From assembly GCF_003269295.1 (NCBI RefSeq), contig NZ_QLTT01000010.1, positions 243,958-307,957 on the forward strand: 64,000 nucleotides of DNA, read 5' to 3'. The notes under the pieces are model-generated. The model was not told where the DNA came from. It did no database searches and saw only the letters and a program-made list of their open reading frames with translations. This document shows positions 7,655-15,820 of this stretch, piece by piece. The translations under genes and the position numbers were made by a program. Origin of the DNA: Lentzea atacamensis (lineage in GTDB: Bacteria; Actinomycetota; Actinomycetes; Mycobacteriales; Pseudonocardiaceae). How positions within the stretch are numbered: the stretch's first letter is position 1; each line of letters begins with the position of its first letter.

Positions 7655-8167
7655 TTACCGGATCGCGTCGGCGATTGGGGCCGCCGCGGCGGCGGTCTTC
7701 CGGCAATCGGGGTCCAGCTCCGTTGGGGTCTCCACCTCGACGATCCCGCCTGCGGTGTTGTCGAACGCCGCGGTGCAGTGCGCGGAGCTGCGCACGACCC
7801 TGATGTCCACGTCCTTAGGGCTGCGGGTGGTCAGGTCGGTGCGTCCCAGCGAGCGGGTCCACTGGTCCAGCGACATCGACACGCGACGTGCCACGAGCTG
7901 GCGGCTCGTGGCACCCTCGCGCCAGATACATCCCTTGCCGTCCTGATACCTGCCGACGACGTCACCCACGAGCGCGCGAACCTCAGCGGGCGCTGGATCG
8001 CGCTCGCACACCGACCGGAGCCGCTCGTCCAGCGACTGCTGCCGTTCCTGCTCACCGCCGCCGAGCACCAGCCGGAGCACGGCCCCTGCCAGCACCACGA
8101 CGGCGAGCACCACGACGAAGTAGACCGGCCACTTCTGCTTGCGTGGCAACCAACTCGGCTGGTTCAT
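7655..8167 (-). CDS. Single-pass membrane protein of the type VII-like locus
   Basis: This is a 170-residue protein. A short cytoplasmic N-terminus (NQPSWLPRKQKW) is followed by one membrane helix (residues about 14-36, PVYFVVVLAVVVLAGAVL) and an extracytoplasmic domain with three cysteines. ATG overlaps the stop of the preceding gene (8164-8167). This topology recalls accessory membrane proteins found beside WXG100 effectors, but I know no named family for it. Confidence 0.65.
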   Translation of the reverse strand: MNQPSWLPRKQKWPVYFVVVLAVVVLAGAVLRLVLGGGEQERQQSLDERLRSVCERDPAPAEVRALVGDVVGRYQDGKGCIWREGATSRQLVARRVSMSLDQWTRSLGRTDLTTRSPKDVDIRVVRSSAHCTAAFDNTAGGIVEVETPTELDPDCRKTAAAAAPIADAIR

Positions 8168-8538
8168 CGGCGCCGATAGGTTTCGTCGCTGAAGTCACCG
8201 TCGTCGTCGAGCAAGCGGGACGGCGGCCTGCTCGGCGGCTGCGGCGTGGCCTCCGGGGCGGAGGACTTGTTCTCGTAGGCGTCCGTCACCGCCTGTTTGA
8301 GAGCGGCCAGCTCGGACGGATCAGCGTTGCGCAGCGCCTCACCGGCCTGCTCCATCCGCCCGTACAAGGCGCCTTCGAAATCCTGCCCGCTCGCCTCACC
8401 CAAGGCCCGACGCAAGTCAGTGGCGCCGCCGAGCACGTCGCGAGCCAGCCGAGCGAGGGCGGGCGAACTCTGATCACCAGCCAGCGTCGTCAGGACAGCG
8501 CGGCGGAGGTCGGCTTGGAAGTCGTCCACGATGGTCAC
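8164..8538 (-). CDS. Small hypothetical protein of the type VII-like locus
   Basis: This is a 124-residue, mostly helical, acidic protein with a Pro-rich linker (PQPPSRPPSR) and an acidic/basic tail (DDDGDFSDETYRRR). It is coupled by 4-base overlaps to both neighbours (8535-8538 and 8164-8167), so it is co-translated with the tandem-WXG protein and the membrane protein. No recognised family. It could be a chaperone or immunity partner of the upstream substrate; this is inferred from coupling only. Confidence 0.65.
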   Translation of the reverse strand: MTIVDDFQADLRRAVLTTLAGDQSSPALARLARDVLGGATDLRRALGEASGQDFEGALYGRMEQAGEALRNADPSELAALKQAVTDAYENKSSAPEATPQPPSRPPSRLLDDDGDFSDETYRRR

Positions 8539-9611
8539 CTCGGCGCGGTGTAGGGCTCAAGGGGCAGGCGGCGGATCTGGTAGCCGTCGAACGACGTGCC
8601 GTGGATGTTCTTCAACAATCCGACCAGGCCCTCGAGCACGTTCTTGAAGTTGCTGATGATGTTCGCGACCTCGGCGAGCCTGGCGGTCAGGCGCTCGATC
8701 GCGATACCGGCCAGCACCCAACCGGCGATCCCGGCGCCGTAGAACTCGACGGTCGCCGTGCCGACGCCCGCAGCGATCGCGGCGGTGATCGCCCAGTCGA
8801 TCGCCGAACTCATCAGCCCCGACGCCGCCTTGTACATGTCGGCGGCGCCGTCCGCGGCCTCGACCAGCTTGTCCCGCACGAACCGGCAGAACTCCGCCTG
8901 CCCGTGCAGGGACTCGGAAAAGTGCTGCAGGTAGGTAAGGCATGCGCCCGCAGCGTTGCCGTGCCACTCGTGTGAGAGGTCCTGTGCGGCCTGCACGACG
9001 TTCACCGAGAGGTCTTCGAACCCGTGGCGCATGCTGTGCCAGGCGTCCGCGACCGAGCGGATCTTCGCCCAGTCACCGGTCCAGTCCCGCATGACCGGTT
9101 CGAACGGATCCCACCCGGACAGTGACACGATCGCCTGCCGCACGAACGCCGTGATGCTCAGCCCCACCGCGTCCAGGATGTCCATCTGCCAGCGGAACTG
9201 CCCGGAGTACTCGCCCGGTGGCGACAGCCTGCCGCTGGGCACGCGGCGCGGCGCGAACGGTGCCGCGGCCTCGCGTTGATCCGGCGGGAGGACGTCACCG
9301 CGTTCCTTGCCCTGCATGGTCGAGTCCAGCTGCAGGGCGGAGTCGCGATCGGTCGACTCGTACATGGCCGCGGTGCTCGACAACGCGCTGCGCGAATCGT
9401 CCAGCAGACGGCTGACCTTGTTCAACGACTCGTTGAGCTCGGACACCATCGTCGGGTAGACGTCCCCGAGCAGCGTGAGCAGTCCGCCCCAACCGATCTT
9501 CGCGTCGATCTCGTTGCGCTCGTAGGTGCGCATCGCCTCGACCTCGTGGACCTGACCGTTGAGCAGCTGCGCATAGCCACACAGTGCCTCCGGCTGTACC
9601 GCGAACGTCAC
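8535..9611 (-). CDS. WXG100-like type VII secretion substrate with two helical domains
   Basis: This is a 358-residue protein. Residues 1-95 form a helical ESX-like domain (VQPEALCGYAQLLN... SSTAAMYESTD). Residues about 175-250 form a second WXG-type domain with the motif SHEWHGNAA between two long helices. The C-terminal third contains hydrophobic helices (AAIAAGVGTATV, GIAGWVLAGIAIERL). No polymorphic toxin domain is apparent at the C-terminus. The protein belongs to the substrate class exported by type VII (ESX) systems. Core genes eccB/C/D/E and mycP are not in the window, so export would rely on a system encoded elsewhere. Confidence 0.75.
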   Translation of the reverse strand: MTFAVQPEALCGYAQLLNGQVHEVEAMRTYERNEIDAKIGWGGLLTLLGDVYPTMVSELNESLNKVSRLLDDSRSALSSTAAMYESTDRDSALQLDSTMQGKERGDVLPPDQREAAAPFAPRRVPSGRLSPPGEYSGQFRWQMDILDAVGLSITAFVRQAIVSLSGWDPFEPVMRDWTGDWAKIRSVADAWHSMRHGFEDLSVNVVQAAQDLSHEWHGNAAGACLTYLQHFSESLHGQAEFCRFVRDKLVEAADGAADMYKAASGLMSSAIDWAITAAIAAGVGTATVEFYGAGIAGWVLAGIAIERLTARLAEVANIISNFKNVLEGLVGLLKNIHGTSFDGYQIRRLPLEPYTAPR

Positions 9612-9693
9612 GCATCCTCCTCGTGCACAGCGATCACGAAAGCTCTCCGTACCTCGGCCAGCTCACGGCTGGTGAGGTGGTGCCGTCGGCGGT

Positions 9694-11157
9694 TCACTCG
9701 CCGATCACCGGGGGCGTCACCAAGCCCAGATCACCCACGATCTCGTTGCCGTTGTCCTCGTTGATCAGATACGAGGGAGTGTTCCGCTCGATGTCCTCGC
9801 CGCCCTGCCCCTTGGCTGCACCAGTTCCCATGCCACCCATCGCACCGGCACCCGCACCACCACGTCCGGCAGCACCGGCAGACGACGCGCCGCCGCGAGT
9901 CGCGGTTCCCTCGTTACCAGCCATGACACCGGCCGACCCGCCAGGCCCGAACCCCTTGGCGGCGTTGGGATTGCCGAGACCGGCAGCGCCTGGCACACGG
10001 CCGCCGCCCGTACCGCCGGACACACGGCCGCTGCCCACTACGCTGCGCCCGCCCGGTCCACCACCGGTCCGGCCGCCCGTACCACCCAGGCGGTCCTTGC
10101 CGCCGGGATTGCCGGGCAACGGTCCGACCACATTGAGGTTGCTGTTACCGAGCTGGCTGTTGCCGCCCTGGTTGCCCTGGTTCAGCCCGTTGCCACCAAG
10201 GTTGTTGTTCAGGCCGCTGGTGTTCGTCGTGCCAGTACCGACCGTCGGCGGCGCCGTCCAAGACGTGTTCGTCGTGTCATTGCCGACCCGCGAGGTCGGT
10301 GTGCTGCCTTGACCGGTGAAGCCAGGGTTCGGTGCGATCGGCGGCCTGCCGGGATCGGCCGGTTCCTTCGGCGGCGCCGGGGGCTCGGGCGCGAACGCGG
10401 GCTGAGCCGCAGCGGTCTGCGCCACCGTGCGGTCGTAGGTCTCCACCGCCCGCGCGGCCTGCTCATGATCGGCCTGCTGCTTCTGGAACGCCGCCTGGTC
10501 CGCCGCCGCCTGCTGCACGAACTGGATAGGGTCGGTGATCGACATCAGCCGCTCCCGCGACGCCGCCGGATCGAAGGGCTGCGCGGGCGGTGGCGGCACG
10601 TTGTTCTTCGCGTCGGCCAGTGCTCGCGCCTGCTGGGTGAACAACGTCCCCGCGAGCTGTGCGGCGGTGCCGGTCTCGCCGGCGCGGTTGCCCATGTTGG
10701 CCAGCGCCTGCCGGGCACCGTCACCGGCCTTGCCGGTCCAGTCGGCCTCGCTGCTGCCGATCGCCGTGGCGACGTTGTCGTTGAACGTGGCCAGCTCGTT
10801 GCCGATCTGCGTCCACACGTCGGCGATCTCACCGATCGCGCCAGGATCGACCCCGTTGTTGACCGATTCGTGCAGCTGCTGGTGCGGGATGCCGATGTAG
10901 TGCGCATCCGGCTGTGCGGGAGCCGACCGCGTCAGCACCTGCCCCTTGAGCTGTGCCGCCTGCGCATCCAGCACGTCGTTCACCCGGTTCGGCGCCTCGA
11001 CCAGCTGCATCACCACCCCCAGGAACGGGCCGTACCGCTCCTGCACCTCGGCGGTGACCCGCTCCTGGACCTGCTGGCCGGTCTGTACCTCGGCGTGGCG
11101 CTGCACGCCGTACCGCGAGTACACATCGGACGGTCTGCCCGGCGCTCCCTCGTTCAT
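9694..11157 (-). CDS. PPE-like, Gly/Pro/Asn-rich type VII secretion protein
   Basis: The protein has 487 residues from ATG 11157 (AGGGG ribosome site); an in-frame start 27 bases upstream is less likely. Residues about 1-200 are helical with a WXG-like motif (ADWTGKAGDGARQAL). Residues 200-300 are Pro/Ala/Gln-rich, and 300-460 are low-complexity Gly/Asn/Ser. The final ordered tail (PSYLINEDNGNEIVGD, TPPVIGE) is typical of PPE-type proteins in Pseudonocardiaceae. A PPE-like protein in the same gene string as an EspG-like chaperone fits known ESX biology, in which EspG keeps PPE proteins export-competent. Confidence 0.75.
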   Translation of the reverse strand: MNEGAPGRPSDVYSRYGVQRHAEVQTGQQVQERVTAEVQERYGPFLGVVMQLVEAPNRVNDVLDAQAAQLKGQVLTRSAPAQPDAHYIGIPHQQLHESVNNGVDPGAIGEIADVWTQIGNELATFNDNVATAIGSSEADWTGKAGDGARQALANMGNRAGETGTAAQLAGTLFTQQARALADAKNNVPPPPAQPFDPAASRERLMSITDPIQFVQQAAADQAAFQKQQADHEQAARAVETYDRTVAQTAAAQPAFAPEPPAPPKEPADPGRPPIAPNPGFTGQGSTPTSRVGNDTTNTSWTAPPTVGTGTTNTSGLNNNLGGNGLNQGNQGGNSQLGNSNLNVVGPLPGNPGGKDRLGGTGGRTGGGPGGRSVVGSGRVSGGTGGGRVPGAAGLGNPNAAKGFGPGGSAGVMAGNEGTATRGGASSAGAAGRGGAGAGAMGGMGTGAAKGQGGEDIERNTPSYLINEDNGNEIVGDLGLVTPPVIGE

Positions 11158-11187
11158 CCCCCGCAACCCCTCTCCTGACAGCACCCG

Positions 11188-11727
11188 CTACGGCAATTTC
11201 GGCTCGACCAACTCAGCGATCTTCAACGCGCGCGGACAGGGATCACCTTGACCGTTCAGGGTGACGTCGACCCGTGACGATGACGTCACGCCCACAGCGA
11301 CGATGCAGCTGCCACCAGCCGCCACGAACTTCTTGGCCTGGTGCCGACCGATCGTCACATCAGTCACCTCTCCAGGTGCCTGCACGCCGGTCAAGCCCAC
11401 ATTTGTCCGAATATCAACCGAGAGGCTCGCGAGCTTCGGTTTGAATGCGCAGCCCTTCGCGGAGCCGACCTTCTCCGGAGTTGGTTCCGCGTTCAGCGGT
11501 CCCATTACCTGCTCCGCTTCGCTCCTGGTGAGCAGGCTGCAGGGATCAGTGTCAGCCAACGAACCGGTTGCCTTCGTCGAGGTCGGCGAACTCGTCGTGC
11601 CTTCACTGAAGGTGGAGCTACCGGTATCCGGGGTTGGCTTGGGATCACCCGGAGTTGATCCGGTGCACGCGGAGACAGCGAGCAGCACAGCGGCGGCCAG
11701 GCCTGTCAGGACGATCCGAGTGTTCAC
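11188..11727 (-). CDS. DUF3558-type lipoprotein
   Basis: The protein has 179 residues from GTG 11727. The signal peptide (NTRIVLTGLAAAVLLAVSAC) ends in the lipobox AVSAC, so the mature protein should be lipid-anchored at the cysteine. A Ser/Thr/Pro linker leads to a DUF3558-like domain (DPCSLLTRSEAEQVMG, GCAFKP, SLSVDIRTN, CIVAVGV, DPCPRALKIAELV). DUF3558 lipoproteins commonly sit beside WXG100 genes in actinomycetes. It lies 30 bases upstream of the PPE-like gene and 19 bases downstream of the small helical protein, consistent with one operon. Confidence 0.85.
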   Translation of the reverse strand: MNTRIVLTGLAAAVLLAVSACTGSTPGDPKPTPDTGSSTFSEGTTSSPTSTKATGSLADTDPCSLLTRSEAEQVMGPLNAEPTPEKVGSAKGCAFKPKLASLSVDIRTNVGLTGVQAPGEVTDVTIGRHQAKKFVAAGGSCIVAVGVTSSSRVDVTLNGQGDPCPRALKIAELVEPKLP

Positions 11728-11746
11728 GTGTTGCTTCCCTGGTAGG

Positions 11747-12151
11747 TCAGGTGGAGAGAGTGGAGCCACCGGCTTTGGCGATGCCTTGCTTGGCGTCCTG
11801 GTCTGCGGTCTGGTAGGTAGCCATCGCCTTCTCGACGTCGGAGCGCATCTGCTCCAGTTCCTGCTTGAACTTCGTCGCGGCGGTGATGAAGCCCTGGGCT
11901 GGGTCAGTGGCGATGCTGGCCAGGAATGGCTTGTAGACCTGCGCGGCGGGCGTCGTCCCTAGCGGTGGCTCCTGACTGATGCGGTCTGCCTTCGCGAGGG
12001 CATTTGTCACGCCCTCGTACAGCTTGTCGATGGCCTTGATCAGGGCCTGGCCGCCGTGTTCGTTGACACCGACACCGTCGGCGACCGAGGCCGAGAAGGC
12101 GGCCACCGAGTCGCTGAGGCCCTTCATCCCGGCGAAGAACGCCTCCGGCAT
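11747..12151 (-). CDS. Small helical WXG-like protein
   Basis: This is a 134-residue, almost entirely helical protein (FFAGMKGLSDSVAAFSASV, ALIKAIDKLYEGVTNALAK, TKFKQELEQMRSDVEKAMA). The size and heptad-like pattern match ESX-type small substrates or co-secreted partners, but a canonical WXG motif is absent. It lies between the EspG-like chaperone gene and the DUF3558 lipoprotein. A secretion-related role is inferred from context. Confidence 0.7.
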   Translation of the reverse strand: MPEAFFAGMKGLSDSVAAFSASVADGVGVNEHGGQALIKAIDKLYEGVTNALAKADRISQEPPLGTTPAAQVYKPFLASIATDPAQGFITAATKFKQELEQMRSDVEKAMATYQTADQDAKQGIAKAGGSTLST

Positions 12152-12252
12152 GATCGATCCCCTCTTCCACGCTGAGTCGTCTCACGGTAACAACTAGTGG
12201 CGGCCGTGTCCGCCGGATCCGACGCACCGCACACGTCGCTGGTTCCACGGGG

Positions 12253-13029
12253 TTACTGGTGTGAGTCGATGATCCGGTTCAGGTGCCGGTCGAGAGTGGT
12301 CTGGTCAGCAGGCGTGTAGGTGGCCGCGAGCCGACCGTCCGGAGCGGTGGTCGGAATCACTGCATACCGCCCGGCGTCGGTGTCTAGATAGTTGATCGTT
12401 CCTAGTTCGGTTTCACGCCCGTTACGGCCACGCGCGGAGACCGAGAAGTACCCAGCGCCCAGGCGTGGACGGCGCAGGATGTCCTCGGCCGCGGCCCGCC
12501 GTCCGGCCGGCGAGGGACCGGTGGCCTTCACCTGGGTGCGGAACGTCATTTCGGAGAAGTCCTCCTCCACCCGCCGTCGTGCTGGTGCCGAGGTATCGGT
12601 CACGGTGACTGAGACGCCCGGACCGGAACGCATCGGGGGCAGTAGACGCACCAGACCGGGCACGATCGCGTCGGGCTGGCACAGCCGGAACACGACCGTC
12701 TCCCCCTGCTGCTCAGCAACCACGCCCGTGCGGTCATCGGTCACGGCGAGCGCCACGGGCTGGGCCTCACCAGCGGTGCCCATCAGCGCGACCATCAGGT
12801 GCCCGCGGGCGAACACGTGCAACGCCTCCACCAGCTCCGGCACGAACTCCCCACCTCGGACCAGCCCGCGGGCGACGAGGTCCTGATGCACGGCCTCGAC
12901 CAGCCGGATCCGGTCTTCCCGTGTCGCGCCATGATGCGGGATGGCGAACGGGAACCTCCGCACAGTGATCCGCAACGCCTCGCCAAGCACGTCCAGCGCC
13001 GCGAACGAACACACGATCTCCCCCGACAC
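12253..13029 (-). CDS. EspG-family ESX secretion-associated chaperone
   Basis: The protein has 258 residues from GTG 13029; the frame continues upstream but without conserved sequence. The segments SFAALDVLGEALRI, RFPFAIPHHG, ALHVFARGHLMVALM, AVTDDRTGVVAEQQG and FRTQVKATGPSPAGRRAAAE follow the EspG pattern (typical length 250-290). EspG proteins bind PE/PPE-type heterodimers in the cytosol and keep them export-competent. It is the first gene of the minus-strand locus down to 7118, which contains a PPE-like protein as likely client. Confidence 0.85.
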   Translation of the reverse strand: MSGEIVCSFAALDVLGEALRITVRRFPFAIPHHGATREDRIRLVEAVHQDLVARGLVRGGEFVPELVEALHVFARGHLMVALMGTAGEAQPVALAVTDDRTGVVAEQQGETVVFRLCQPDAIVPGLVRLLPPMRSGPGVSVTVTDTSAPARRRVEEDFSEMTFRTQVKATGPSPAGRRAAAEDILRRPRLGAGYFSVSARGRNGRETELGTINYLDTDAGRYAVIPTTAPDGRLAATYTPADQTTLDRHLNRIIDSHQ

Positions 13030-13556
13030 CCTGTGACCACCCCTTGCCTGTGCACCGGCTCTCCACGGTGCGTGACCGGGCGACATACTGCCAGTCGAAC
13101 ATCCATCAGCAGAGCGTTACCAGCCACATTCCCGCGAAGATCGCACCGACGGACGACACTGCAGGCAGCGGGACGCGTGACCGATCCGCTCCAGCGGCCT
13201 CGACTCGACGAACCCGGCCTCACCGCCGCGCAACGCGCCAAATCGGACGCCCTCCGCTTGCGCCGATAGCGCAGCAGGCATCGAGCGGCGGCAGGCAGAG
13301 CAGGTGACAGAGCGGTCTCGGTTGGCCGCCTCATGTCCGAAGTCGACCCGAAAATCGACAGTTGAGTGGTGCACGAGCTTGCCCCACGATGGAAGGGACA
13401 ACCGGTCGTGATCACCGCTTACGCGAGCCAGACAGGCCACAGCGCGATAACAGGTGAATCACATCCTGATCACTGCTGTCAAAAACAGCCCCGAAATCCG
13501 GAGTTGAGGGGTGCCAGGGAGAACCTGGCCGCTCCGGACGGAAAGCGGTGGTGATC
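13030..13556. other. Spacer between the secretion locus and the replication-relaxation gene
   Basis: No protein-coding gene can be supported. Two imperfect direct repeats lie at 13347-13372 and 13490-13514, sharing CCCGAAA, a central AGTTGAG and GGTGC, with about 21 of 26 positions identical. They could be regulatory sites for the replication-relaxation gene that begins at 13557. A short hairpin CCAGG-GAGA-ACCTGG follows the second copy. Confidence 0.3.
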
Positions 13557-14945
13557 ATGGTGGACGGTGCTGACCGCGCTGTCGGTCGAGGCGTGGTCGG
13601 TGCGGATGGGTTAGCGTTTGGTTCCACGTCTGGGTTGGCGCAGCCTTGGCGTTCTGAATCCGCCACCCCACCCGCCGAGGCGACTGCTAATAAACCTGCT
13701 GGTCAGCGGTGGTACCGACGGGAGCGGGCGGAAGGCCGACTGGGGAGTGATCCTCACCCATCCACACATCGGGGGCGCGCGGGGCGCGGCGGCCGGCGGG
13801 CCGGGGAACCAGACGCGGGCCTGTGGTTCCGGCTGGTCGATCGGGACCGACGCCTGCTGGTGTTGCTGGCCGAGCACAAGGTGCTGACCACGAACCAGAT
13901 CGCCGCGATCGAGTTCCTGTCGGTGCGGCGCGCGCAGGACCGGTTGCGGCACCTGCGCGAGTTGGGCATGGTGTTCGCGTTCCGTGAGTCCTATTTGCGC
14001 GGCGGAACGAGCCAGACCCGATTCGCGCTGGGCTACCTCGGCGCGCGGGTGATCGCGGCGCAGCGCGCGGAGAAACCGCCCTCGCCGAAGGCGTACACCG
14101 AGAGCCTGGAACGGCTCGCCCTGTGGCCCAAGCTGGATCACCAGCTCGGAGTGAACGACTTCTTCTGTGCGCTGGCAGCCCGCCGCAATCCGGCCCGGCT
14201 GCGCGAGGCGGGCCGGAGCGATGAGGTGAGCGGGCTGACGCAGTGGTGGTCCGAACACCGCTGCACCGAGTTCTTCTGGAAGTACCTGGGCGGTGGCCGG
14301 GACGCCCGGCTGCGCCCGGACGGCTACGGCTGCTGGGAAGAGCACGGGCGGACAGTGCGGTTCTTCCTCGAACACGACACCGGCACCGAGTCCCTGGCGA
14401 AGGTCACGAGCAAACTCGACGACTACGCCGCCTTCCCAACCGGCGCCTTCGGCGTTCTGCTGTTCTCCGTGCACTCCGCCCGGCGCGAGCACGCCTTGCG
14501 GGTAGCGCTGCGCCGCGCCCTCCCAGGTGGCGATCCTGGGTTCGTGATCGCCACCGCGGCCCGCGACGGCAACACTTTCAGGAACACCGACGGTCCGGCG
14601 GGGCCGGTCTGGGGCCTGTGGACGCCGGCGGGCGGCGACAGCGTGCCACGCCGGCACAGGTTGGCCGAGCTGCCGCAACGTGGCCCCTCGGTCGCGCACC
14701 GCGCCTCGAACGCCAGCCAGCCGCTCAACGAGGCGGCGTTCGACTCGAACGACCGGGAGATGTCGCGCCTCATCAACACACCCCAGCCTGAACCAGCTCA
14801 CCCCGCAGGCTATGGGGACGACGATGACGATCTCGACGACGTGACGCTCTACGGCGACGCGGACGATGACGATGTGTACCGCGTGCCGACAGACCTGGCA
14901 CCGCCGGGAGCGAAGCGGCCACTTCGGACACGCTGGTCCGCCTGA
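13557..14945 (+). CDS. Replication-relaxation family protein
   Basis: The protein has 462 residues from ATG 13557; GTG 13548 is an alternative start. After a disordered Arg/Pro-rich N-terminus, residues about 95-330 carry the PF13814-type pattern: LLVLLAEHKVLTTNQIAAI, RAQDRLRHLRELGMVFAF, TRFALGYLGARVIA, HQLGVNDFFCALAARR, RLRPDGYGCW, FFLEHDTGTESLAKVTSKL. This winged-helix family is encoded on actinomycete plasmids and integrative conjugative elements and is thought to act in plasmid replication or transfer. The C-terminus is acidic (DDDDDLDDV). Its position 1.2 kb before a site-specific recombinase supports an integrative element. Confidence 0.85.
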   Translation: MVDGADRAVGRGVVGADGLAFGSTSGLAQPWRSESATPPAEATANKPAGQRWYRRERAEGRLGSDPHPSTHRGRAGRGGRRAGEPDAGLWFRLVDRDRRLLVLLAEHKVLTTNQIAAIEFLSVRRAQDRLRHLRELGMVFAFRESYLRGGTSQTRFALGYLGARVIAAQRAEKPPSPKAYTESLERLALWPKLDHQLGVNDFFCALAARRNPARLREAGRSDEVSGLTQWWSEHRCTEFFWKYLGGGRDARLRPDGYGCWEEHGRTVRFFLEHDTGTESLAKVTSKLDDYAAFPTGAFGVLLFSVHSARREHALRVALRRALPGGDPGFVIATAARDGNTFRNTDGPAGPVWGLWTPAGGDSVPRRHRLAELPQRGPSVAHRASNASQPLNEAAFDSNDREMSRLINTPQPEPAHPAGYGDDDDDLDDVTLYGDADDDDVYRVPTDLAPPGAKRPLRTRWSA

Positions 14946-14993
14946 AACCCTCTCGTCCCAAGAGAGTTCGTGCGGATCGGTTGCCCGGAGGAG

Positions 14994-15074
14994 GTGAACG
15001 ACACTGACGTTACGGCGAGAACGACGGCCGCGCCGGTCCACACCGAGACGCGGAGATGGCCCGAGACGAGATAG
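14994..15074 (+). CDS. Possible 26-residue peptide
   Basis: GTG 14994 is preceded by a near-perfect ribosome site (GGAGGAG directly upstream) and opens a 26-codon frame rich in Thr/Arg (NDTDVTARTTAAPVHTETRR), ending at TAG 15072-15074. It overlaps the first CGAGAC array, so the composition may be driven by the repeats. It could be a leader peptide for the following small genes. Weak evidence overall. Confidence 0.22.
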   Translation: MNDTDVTARTTAAPVHTETRRWPETR

Positions 15075-15129
15075 CGAGACCGGCGAGAACCCAGTCTCGC
15101 AACGGTCGAGAGGTCTCGCCTGATGTCTC
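15045..15129. repeat. CGAGAC/GTCTCG site array, left cluster
   Basis: Six copies of the pentamer GAGAC or its complement GTCTC occur in 85 bases: GAGAC at 15045, 15063, 15076, then GTCTC at 15094, 15113, 15125. All six are flanked by C on the outer side, giving CGAGAC or GTCTCG. Three sites point one way and three the other, so the cluster is a large imperfect inverted repeat. It lies between the replication-relaxation gene and the 73-residue ORF at 15229. Confidence 0.7.
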
Positions 15130-15263
15130 GGTTGGACAGAGAAGAGTTTCAGCTGGCCAGCAACCACTGGCCCGACGGCTGCTACGCCAGTCGGCCGTCA
15201 AGCGAGCTCGCGGACACCGAGGTGCACCATGCCCCAGCACACGCCCGACCACACCGAACATGA
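15123..15263 (+). CDS. Possible 46-residue protein
   Basis: ATG 15123 is preceded by GAGAGG 8 bases upstream. The 46-residue frame has balanced composition at its start (SRLDREEFQLASNHWPDGCY) and overlaps the next gene by 35 bases. Small genes of this size are common between replication and integration genes of actinomycete integrative elements. No homolog is recognised. The His/Ala-rich end is less convincing. Confidence 0.33.
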   Translation: MSRLDREEFQLASNHWPDGCYASRPSSELADTEVHHAPAHARPHRT

Positions 15264-15450
15264 CCACCAGCACGACGGCGATGGAGCCACCAAGTACCCA
15301 CGCCGTCCCAAACGGTCAGCCATACAGGACACCTGGTACGTGGAGCGGATCGCCACTGAGCCGATGACCGCCCAGCAATACGACCTCGCCGTCACCGCCC
15401 TGGCCACACTCATCGCGCAGTGGCTCACCAACCAGGAAAATGCGATCTAG
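15229..15450 (+). CDS. Small conserved-type protein of the integrative element
   Basis: This is a 73-residue protein. The N-terminus is His/Asp-rich (HTPDHTEHDHQHDGDG), which suggests metal binding or disorder. The C-terminal half is well folded in appearance (DTWYVERIATEPMTAQQYDL, ALATLIAQWLTNQE). The pattern M-T-x-x-Q-Y-x-x-A-V-x-A-L-A-x-L-I is one I associate with small hypothetical proteins of actinomycete integrative elements. It is flanked on both sides by the CGAGAC/GTCTCG arrays. Confidence 0.62.
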   Translation: MPQHTPDHTEHDHQHDGDGATKYPRRPKRSAIQDTWYVERIATEPMTAQQYDLAVTALATLIAQWLTNQENAI

Positions 15451-15621
15451 GTCTCGTACCTTCGTTCTCCTGAAGTTCTTTTCCCACAACATGTTCCGGA
15501 CTCGCGTCGAACGTCCGCCTGTCTCGCCTCGGTGAGACCAGCAACGAGACAGCGAGACAACGCCGAGACGGCAGCGAGACACCTGGTCTCGCTCGTCTCA
15601 GCCGGTCTCGCCGATTGTCTC
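15451..15621. repeat. CGAGAC/GTCTCG site array, right cluster with helical phasing
   Basis: Eleven GAGAC/GTCTC sites occur in 171 bases: GTCTC at 15451 and 15521; GAGAC at 15534, 15546, 15554, 15565, 15576; GTCTC at 15586, 15595, 15605, 15617. The last ten are spaced 8-13 bases apart, averaging close to 10.7, so they lie on one face of the helix. Five consecutive sites in one orientation followed by four in the other make a large inverted arrangement. This resembles an iteron, centromere or transfer-origin cluster and is not part of any convincing gene. Confidence 0.75.
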
Positions 15622-15820
15622 GCTGCACCAAGGGCAACAACGTCTGGAGCGCAACACACAGCCGGTGATCGCCGGCCCCGACGGGTGCCGCAGTGCAGTC
15701 GGGGAGTCGAGGCCCACCAGCTGGCTCTGCTGTTCGACGCCACAACCTGGCCTGCCGAACAACCGCCCGCGACCTCACGCGCACCAGGAGCGTGCTCACG
15801 GGCATCTGGAGGTGCCTCCG

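Noticed and set aside
8535..9611. Polymorphic toxin with immunity gene
   Set aside because: The C-terminus shows only hydrophobic helices and no toxin motif, so a toxin-immunity call is not supported.
15045..15621. Possible CRISPR array
   Set aside because: Repeat units are 5-6 bases with 8-13 base spacing and occur in both orientations; there are no uniform spacers and no cas genes.
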